Source: an uncultured Clostridium sp. (GTDB lineage Bacteria > Bacillota_A > Clostridia > Lachnospirales > Lachnospiraceae). Taken from it: a DNA stretch of 5,277 nucleotides. Every line of letters begins with the position of its first letter. Position 1 is the stretch's first letter. The translations under genes and the position numbers were made by a program. Below are positions 1-3,045 of this stretch, piece by piece. Location: the NCBI GenBank assembly GCA_947174825.1, contig CAMWKN010000166.1, forward strand, positions 1 through 5,277, read 5' to 3'. The notes beneath the pieces are model-generated. The model did not search any database and was not told the origin of the DNA. It saw only the letters and a list, made by a program, of their open reading frames with translations.

Positions 1-52
1 ATATTAAGTAGTATTCAGTTTAATTTTTTAGGAACGTAAAAACTATCTTTTT

Positions 53-69
53 GGAGGGGATTGCAATTG
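53..69 (+). promoter_or_regulatory. Ribosome binding site that decides the start of the LytTR regulator
   Basis: GGAGGGG lies at 53-59. Two in-frame TTG codons follow, at 61 and 67. The first leaves only one base after the Shine-Dalgarno core, while the second leaves seven, the usual spacing. The second also gives an N-terminus (MLNIAVCD) that places the first receiver beta-strand right at the start, as in most LytTR response regulators. The 67 start is therefore preferred. Confidence 0.7.
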
Positions 70-807
70 TTAAATATTGCGGTTTGCGATGGGAAAGAGG
101 AAATATTACACTATATCAGTTCAGTGGTATCAGGAGAGTTTAGGCGCAGGGGTATTTCCGTTCGACTCTTTGGGTTTAAGAGAGGAAAAGAATTGCTGCA
201 TGCAGATGAACAAAATCCGTTTCATGTAGTTTTTTTGGATATTTTTATGCCAGATTTGGACGGAAGACAGATGGCAGATATAATGCGAAAAAGAAAAAGG
301 AGAGAACGTGTTAAGATTATCTTTGTCACAGGACATGCTGATTTGGTTTTTGACAGCTTCTCCTATCAGCCATATGCTTTTATTGTGAAAGAGGATTCTG
401 TCATGATGAAAAAAAGATTTTCACAGGTGGTATCCCGAATTGAGCTGGAAGAAAGTCAGAAAAAGACACTCGTTCTAAAAGATATTAATATTGGTGAGCA
501 GACTGTTTTTTTTCAGGATATTGTTGTTATAGAGAGTGATCGGAATTATTTGGAATACATTGTTCAGAATTATAAGGATGCCCTTCGGGTACGGGGAACG
601 ATTACCTGGGCCTCAGAGTTCTTTGTTCCCCATTATTTTATACGGGTGCACCGGAAGAACATCATAAATATGTTGCATATTCTATATATTGATGGGAAGA
701 AACAAGTCATTGTGATGGATAATGGTATGAATATCATTATGGGAGGTAGCTATCGACAATCTGTGATGGAGGCATATAAAAAATATCTTGCTATGAAAGG
801 CGGTTAA
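67..807 (+). CDS. LytTR-family response regulator (AgrA/LytR class)
   Basis: Probable two-component response regulator: an N-terminal receiver is phosphorylated by a sensor kinase and a C-terminal LytTR domain binds DNA. With the TTG at 67 as start it has 246 residues, normal for the class. Receiver, about residues 1-120: phospho-acceptor Asp58 in LDIFMPDLDG, switch Thr88 in FVTGHAD, conserved Lys108 in YAFIVKED. LytTR domain, about 136-243: the marks are IVVIESDRNY (152-161), FIRVHRKNIIN (191-201) and a final SYRQSVMEAYKKY helix (228-240). The N-terminal acidic pocket reads Cys-Asp-Gly where most receivers have Asp-Asp or Asp-Glu, so one Mg2+-coordinating acid is missing. The start is a TTG behind GGAGGGG; a TTG two codons earlier is possible but too close to the ribosome binding site. 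No partner kinase or pheromone gene is visible; it may lie upstream of the window. Targets are unknown. The family call is firm; a closer role such as peptide sensing is inference. Confidence 0.95.
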   Translation: MLNIAVCDGKEEILHYISSVVSGEFRRRGISVRLFGFKRGKELLHADEQNPFHVVFLDIFMPDLDGRQMADIMRKRKRRERVKIIFVTGHADLVFDSFSYQPYAFIVKEDSVMMKKRFSQVVSRIELEESQKKTLVLKDINIGEQTVFFQDIVVIESDRNYLEYIVQNYKDALRVRGTITWASEFFVPHYFIRVHRKNIINMLHILYIDGKKQVIVMDNGMNIIMGGSYRQSVMEAYKKYLAMKGG

Positions 808-874
808 ATATCGACATTTTTGTTTACTTGAATTTTTATCGGATCTAATTCTACACTCCATTTAGTATTATACA

Positions 875-898
875 TCACTGTAGCGCTCTCTACAGTGA
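875..898. terminator. Perfect 9-bp hairpin downstream of the LytTR gene
   Basis: TCACTGTAG (875-883) is exactly complementary to CTACAGTGA (890-898), with a six-base loop. It lies 67 bases after the stop codon. What follows is pyrimidine-rich (AATCTTTCTCCTT) but has no clean T-run, so it could be a weak or factor-aided terminator, an mRNA 3' end stem, or a dyad operator. The pairing is seen directly; the role is inferred. Confidence 0.45.
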
Positions 899-1025
899 AT
901 CTTTCTCCTTACAGGTAGGAATATATTCTGTGTAAAATTTGTTGAATATTTAACCGCTTTCAATAATGGTAATGTCAGAGGAGAGATTGTGGATAGACTG
1001 TAAATGAAAAATGAGATATTAGAAT

Positions 1026-1068
1026 AAAGGCTGGCAACTGGGAAGGAAAAAGGCGTCAGTCTTTTTTT
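1026..1068 (+). terminator. Intrinsic terminator-like hairpin
   Basis: AAAGGCTGGC (1026-1035) can pair with GTCAGTCTTT (1055-1064) over ten positions, two of them G-U, around a 19-base purine-rich loop. The 3' arm runs into a seven-T tract (1062-1068). On the + strand this would end transcripts from the LytTR side before the AlbA_2 promoter. The wobble pairs and long loop make it moderate rather than strong. Confidence 0.55.
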
Positions 1069-1097
1069 GGTTGTGTGATAAGTGTTTAAATTATTTG

Positions 1098-1126
1098 TTG
1101 TTATCAAAAGTGTTGTAGTGTATAAT
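1098..1126 (+). promoter_or_regulatory. Sigma-A-type promoter for the AlbA_2 gene
   Basis: A perfect -10 hexamer TATAAT (1121-1126) has TTGTTA (1098-1103, 4 of 6 to consensus) as -35, with an ideal 17-base spacer. Transcription would begin near 1133, giving a leader of about 70 bases before the AlbA_2 start and including the possible 10-codon ORF. It sits just after the terminator-like hairpin, which fits an independent transcription unit. The sequence GTATAAT recurs at 1157-1163 without a good -35. Confidence 0.6.
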
Positions 1127-1175
1127 TTGTAATGGGTTTATTAGTTACGATCCACCGTATAATCTTGGAGATTTT

Positions 1176-1208
1176 ATGAAAGGTAAAATATTGGAGGCGA
1201 TAAAATGA
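1176..1208 (+). CDS. Possible 10-codon leader ORF overlapping the AlbA_2 start
   Basis: An ATG at 1176 opens a 10-residue frame (MKGKILEAIK) ending in TGA at 1206-1208. The stop overlaps the next gene's ATG in an ATGA junction, the usual geometry of translational coupling. GGAG at 1167-1170 lies five bases before the ATG, so initiation is plausible. The next gene's own GGAGG (1193-1197) lies inside this short frame, so translating it would affect access to that site. The peptide matches nothing I recognise, and a frame this short can arise by chance. It may be a regulatory leader rather than a functional peptide. Confidence 0.3.
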   Translation: MKGKILEAIK

Positions 1209-2587
1209 CAACAGAATTTATGAGAGATCTGCTTTCAAAAGATGAAAAAATAACGGTAGAGTACAAAACATGTCAGCATGGCATTCAAGATGATGTATAT
1301 GAAACAGTATGCTCTTTTTCTAACAGATATGGTGGTTATATTATTATGGGAGTTGAAGATGATGGTACACCAATAGGGATTATGAAAAATGTGATTAAAG
1401 ATATGAAGAAGAATTTTGTTAATCAGCTCAATAATCCAGATAAGATGTCCCCAACTTTATATCTTTCTATAGATGAATTTGAATATCAGGGAACGTTGTT
1501 GTTATGGGTGTATGTGCCACCATCGTCTACCGTTGAGAAATGTGCCAATAGAATCTATGACCGAAATGAAGATGGTGATATGGACATTACAGATTCGCCA
1601 ATTCAGTTGCAGAATATGTACAATAGGAAGAGTAATACATATGCGGAACATAAGATATTCCCGTATGTCACAACCGATCATTTGCGTATGGATTTAATGG
1701 AAAAGGTGAGAAAACTTGCTAAGAGTAAAAATCCGGATCATCCATGGCTCGAAATGTCAGATGATGAGATATTAAAAAGTGCTGGTCTACAGGAAAAAGA
1801 TTTTTCATCAGGGATACAAGGATATAATCTGGCGGGAGTATTATTATTTGGGAAGGATGACGTAATACGTTCCTGCTGTCCGGGTTATATTACAGATGCT
1901 ATATACAGAGTTGAAAATGTAGATAGATATGATGACAGATTACAGGTTATGACCAATCTGATTGACGCATATGACCTCTTGATGGAATTTGTGGCAAAGC
2001 ATACATCCGATAAATTTTGTCTGATTGATAATGTAAATACCAGCATTAGAGGAATTATTGCCAGAGAAGTAATTGGTAATATACTTGTTCATAGGGATTA
2101 TTCCAGTGCATTTCCGGCAAAGCTAATTATTGAAAAGGATTGGTTGAAAACAGAAAACTGGTGCATTCCAAGACGTCATGGGAATATTATGAGCGATGAA
2201 TTTACTCCATATCCGAAGAATCCCTTAATTCAACATTTTTTTGCCAATATAGGTAGAACAGATACCATTGGATCAGGTGTCAGAAATTTGTATAAATATA
2301 CACCTATCTATTCTGATGGTGGAAAACCGGAATTGATTGAAAATGATGTGTTTAGAATAACAATTCCGTTAAACAAAATATCGACAGAGAAAGCAAGGGA
2401 GCAAAAGACATTATCTGAAAGAGAACAAAAAATTTATAATATGATTTGTGAAAATATTCATCTATCAGTTGAGCAGGTAATGGCAGAACTTGATATATCC
2501 AGGGCAACTGTGTTCAGAGATTATGCAAAAATTAAAAAGGTAACAGGTGCAATATATGATAAGAAAACATCAACTTGGACATTATAG
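1205..2587 (+). CDS. AlbA_2/Schlafen-type ATP-binding regulator with C-terminal HTH
   Basis: Complete 460-residue protein of the COG2865-like group, annotated elsewhere as a putative DNA-binding domain or ATP-binding transcriptional regulator. The AlbA_2 (Schlafen) domain, about residues 9-130, shows VEYK (Glu19, Lys21), Glu33 and SNRYGGYIIMGVEDDG (39-54). After a connecting region with IYDRNEDGDMDITD comes a GHKL-like region of the RecG-C-terminal class: N-box EVIGNILVHRDY (288-299, ExxxN type), YPKNPLIQHFF (336-346) and the Gly-rich IGSGVRNLYKY (355-365). A charged linker leads to a C-terminal winged-helix-like segment (about 404-460) with SVEQVMAELDISRATVFRDY (421-440). GGAGG (1193-1197) is seven bases before the ATG, and the stop may overlap a leader ORF. 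Base composition is clearly more AT-rich than the surface gene downstream. Relatives are scattered among gut Firmicutes and Bacteroidetes, often in accessory regions; regulation of neighbours or defence roles are suggested for some, but the function here is unknown. Family call is firm, ligand and target are not. Confidence 0.92.
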   Translation: MTTEFMRDLLSKDEKITVEYKTCQHGIQDDVYETVCSFSNRYGGYIIMGVEDDGTPIGIMKNVIKDMKKNFVNQLNNPDKMSPTLYLSIDEFEYQGTLLLWVYVPPSSTVEKCANRIYDRNEDGDMDITDSPIQLQNMYNRKSNTYAEHKIFPYVTTDHLRMDLMEKVRKLAKSKNPDHPWLEMSDDEILKSAGLQEKDFSSGIQGYNLAGVLLFGKDDVIRSCCPGYITDAIYRVENVDRYDDRLQVMTNLIDAYDLLMEFVAKHTSDKFCLIDNVNTSIRGIIAREVIGNILVHRDYSSAFPAKLIIEKDWLKTENWCIPRRHGNIMSDEFTPYPKNPLIQHFFANIGRTDTIGSGVRNLYKYTPIYSDGGKPELIENDVFRITIPLNKISTEKAREQKTLSEREQKIYNMICENIHLSVEQVMAELDISRATVFRDYAKIKKVTGAIYDKKTSTWTL

Positions 2588-2592
2588 TGAAA

Positions 2593-2658
2593 CATCTCAA
2601 ATTAGTCTCAAGATAGTCTCAAGATAGTCTCAAGTTAGTCTCAAGTTAGTCTCATGAG
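2593..2658 (+). repeat. 11-bp tandem repeat array (AGTCTCAAGWT)
   Basis: Four near-identical 11-bp units lie head to tail: AGTCTCAAGAT (2604-2614 and 2615-2625) and AGTCTCAAGTT (2626-2636 and 2637-2647). A degenerate unit precedes them (2593-2603, 8 of 11 to AGTCTCAAGTT) and another follows (2648-2658, AGTCTCATGAG). The array starts six bases after the AlbA_2 stop. The period is close to one DNA turn, so a protein could bind the same face at each unit. Because 11 is not a multiple of three it does not encode a simple repeat in one frame. Complementary TGAGACT and TTGAGAT lie just beyond (2671-2677 and 2688-2694). Confidence 0.9.
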
Positions 2659-2677
2659 ATTTTTTCTGAATGAGACT
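2648..2677. terminator. Hairpin closing the repeat array, possible weak terminator
   Basis: AGTCTCAT (2648-2655), the start of the last array unit, is perfectly complementary to ATGAGACT (2670-2677) with a 14-base loop containing six T. Inside it TCTCATGAGA (2650-2659) is itself a perfect palindrome followed by the T-run. An outer pair, ATCTCAA (2594-2600) with TTGAGAT (2688-2694), could enclose the whole array. Since each upstream unit carries AGTCTCA, alternative pairings with the single TGAGACT are possible. It may act as an mRNA 3' structure, and the stronger terminator follows at 2758. Confidence 0.5.
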
Positions 2678-2757
2678 AAGGAATTAATTGAGATTGCAGT
2701 TTGTGTAAAATTAGCGCGAACTGCGGTTGATTTAAGTTAAATATTCAGTAGTTTTGC

Positions 2758-2793
2758 AAAAAAACAACGTGCGGATTATGACGTTGTTTTTTT
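2758..2793. terminator. Strong bidirectional intrinsic terminator
   Basis: A 13-bp perfect stem pairs A7-CAACGT (2758-2770) with ACGTTG-T7 (2781-2793) around a ten-base loop. On the + strand the 3' arm ends in a T-run, continued by a C and six more T. On the minus strand the A7 tract gives the mirror T-run. It would end AlbA_2 transcripts from the left and shield the surface gene from read-through. Confidence 0.85.
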
Positions 2794-2800
2794 CTTTTTT

Positions 2801-2824
2801 GCATGTTTCAGCGCATGTTTCAGC
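2801..2824. repeat. 12-bp perfect tandem duplication
   Basis: GCATGTTTCAGC occurs twice head to tail (2801-2812 and 2813-2824), directly after the terminator T-run. Two copies could be a slippage product. On the minus strand the tract reads in frame as LKHALKHA near the end of an open frame that is otherwise unconvincing. No function is evident. Confidence 0.8.
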
Positions 2825-2912
2825 CCTAAAATGTAATCCGAGATTCCCCATACTATTCGTCCCTGATAGCCTGTATCCGTCCGAGTTTCGCCATTTAGAA
2901 CTTCTCCAGGAG

Positions 2913-2918
2913 TATAAT
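2913..2918 (+). promoter_or_regulatory. Candidate -10 box for the BspA-like gene
   Basis: A perfect TATAAT is the best -10 hexamer upstream of the surface gene. No good -35 lies 16-18 bases before it (nearby options such as GCCATT are poor), which would fit an activator-dependent promoter or no promoter at all. The small dyad CTCCAGGAG (2904-2912) abuts it. If used, transcription would start near 2925 and the transcript would open with the large inverted repeat. Confidence 0.35.
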
Positions 2919-2930
2919 GAAAAAGCACTA

Positions 2931-3014
2931 ATAATATCTCGGAATCTTTAGAACTTATAGTTAACAACACAGGTACTGTACTTTGAAAAATGAATAAAGA
3001 TTCCGGGAGATTAT
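2931..3014. repeat. Large imperfect inverted repeat upstream of the BspA-like gene
   Basis: The 20-base arm at 2931-2950 matches the reverse complement of 2995-3014 at 18 of 20 positions. One of the two differences is a G-U pair in RNA. The core CGGAATCTTTA/TAAAGATTCCG is 11 bp perfect. The arms enclose 44 bases, with a smaller dyad GTACTGTAC (2973-2981) inside. The element ends 12 bases before the AGGAGG site of the surface gene. It may be a 5' UTR stem-loop, a dyad operator or a recombinase-invertible segment; no recombinase gene is in the window. The structure is seen directly, the role is open. Confidence 0.85.
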
Positions 3015-3026
3015 CACTAAAAAAAG

Positions 3027-3045
3027 AGGAGGAAACATGAAATGA
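3027..3045 (+). promoter_or_regulatory. Ribosome binding site and nested ATG codons of the BspA-like gene
   Basis: AGGAGG (3027-3032) precedes two ATG codons. The one at 3037 reads Met-Lys-stop (ATGAAATGA), and its TGA overlaps the ATG at 3042, which opens the long frame. Spacing to 3042 is nine bases, acceptable for strong initiation; spacing to 3037 is four, which is short. The 3042 start is chosen because only it leads into a signal peptide. Confidence 0.75.

Larger units (their letters stand above)
808..1175. other. Intergenic region between the LytTR and AlbA_2 genes
   Basis: No convincing gene was found here on either strand. Its contents are a perfect 9-bp inverted repeat (875-898), a terminator-like hairpin with a T-run (1026-1068) and a sigma-A-type promoter (1098-1126). 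A second TATAAT-like box at 1158-1163 has no good -35 hexamer. A 79-codon minus-strand frame (868-1107) crosses the hairpins and resembles no known protein. Two tiny + strand frames (966-1007 and 1004-1027) lack ribosome binding sites at a usable distance. Confidence 0.6.
2588..3041. other. Intergenic region between the AlbA_2 and BspA-like genes
   Basis: No convincing gene was found. In order it holds an 11-bp tandem repeat array, a hairpin using its last unit, an odd-length palindrome ATTTAAGTTAAAT (2730-2742), a strong bidirectional terminator, a 12-bp tandem duplication, a stretch richer in GC (about 2830-2890) with no recognised content, a TATAAT box, a large imperfect inverted repeat and the ribosome binding site of the next gene. 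The decamer TTTAGAACTT occurs twice (2894-2903 and 2947-2956), 53 bases apart, close to five helical turns. Confidence 0.6.

Noticed and set aside
15..41. A LytTR-site-like word (TCAGTTTAA at 15-23) and a weaker one (AACGTAAAA at 33-41) ahead of the LytTR gene
   Set aside because: LytTR sites are normally paired direct repeats with centres about 21-22 bases apart. These are 18 apart, and the second lacks the GTT core, so autoregulation is not supported.
130..336. 68-codon minus-strand frame
   Set aside because: It lies wholly antisense to the conserved receiver domain and has no recognisable protein features.
868..1107. 79-codon minus-strand frame
   Set aside because: It crosses two hairpins and the terminator T-run, is low in complexity, and has no recognisable motif.
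1473..1697. 74-codon frame inside the AlbA_2 gene
   Set aside because: It is an out-of-frame shadow of a clearly conserved protein.
2593..2658. CRISPR array
   Set aside because: The 11-bp units are directly adjacent, with no unique spacers and no cas genes in view.
2593..2658. Replication-origin iterons
   Set aside because: No replication initiator gene is present. The neighbouring protein is an AlbA_2 regulator, and the context looks chromosomal.
2754..2951. 65-codon + strand frame over the terminator
   Set aside because: It begins inside the terminator stem, lacks a ribosome binding site, and has no protein-like pattern.
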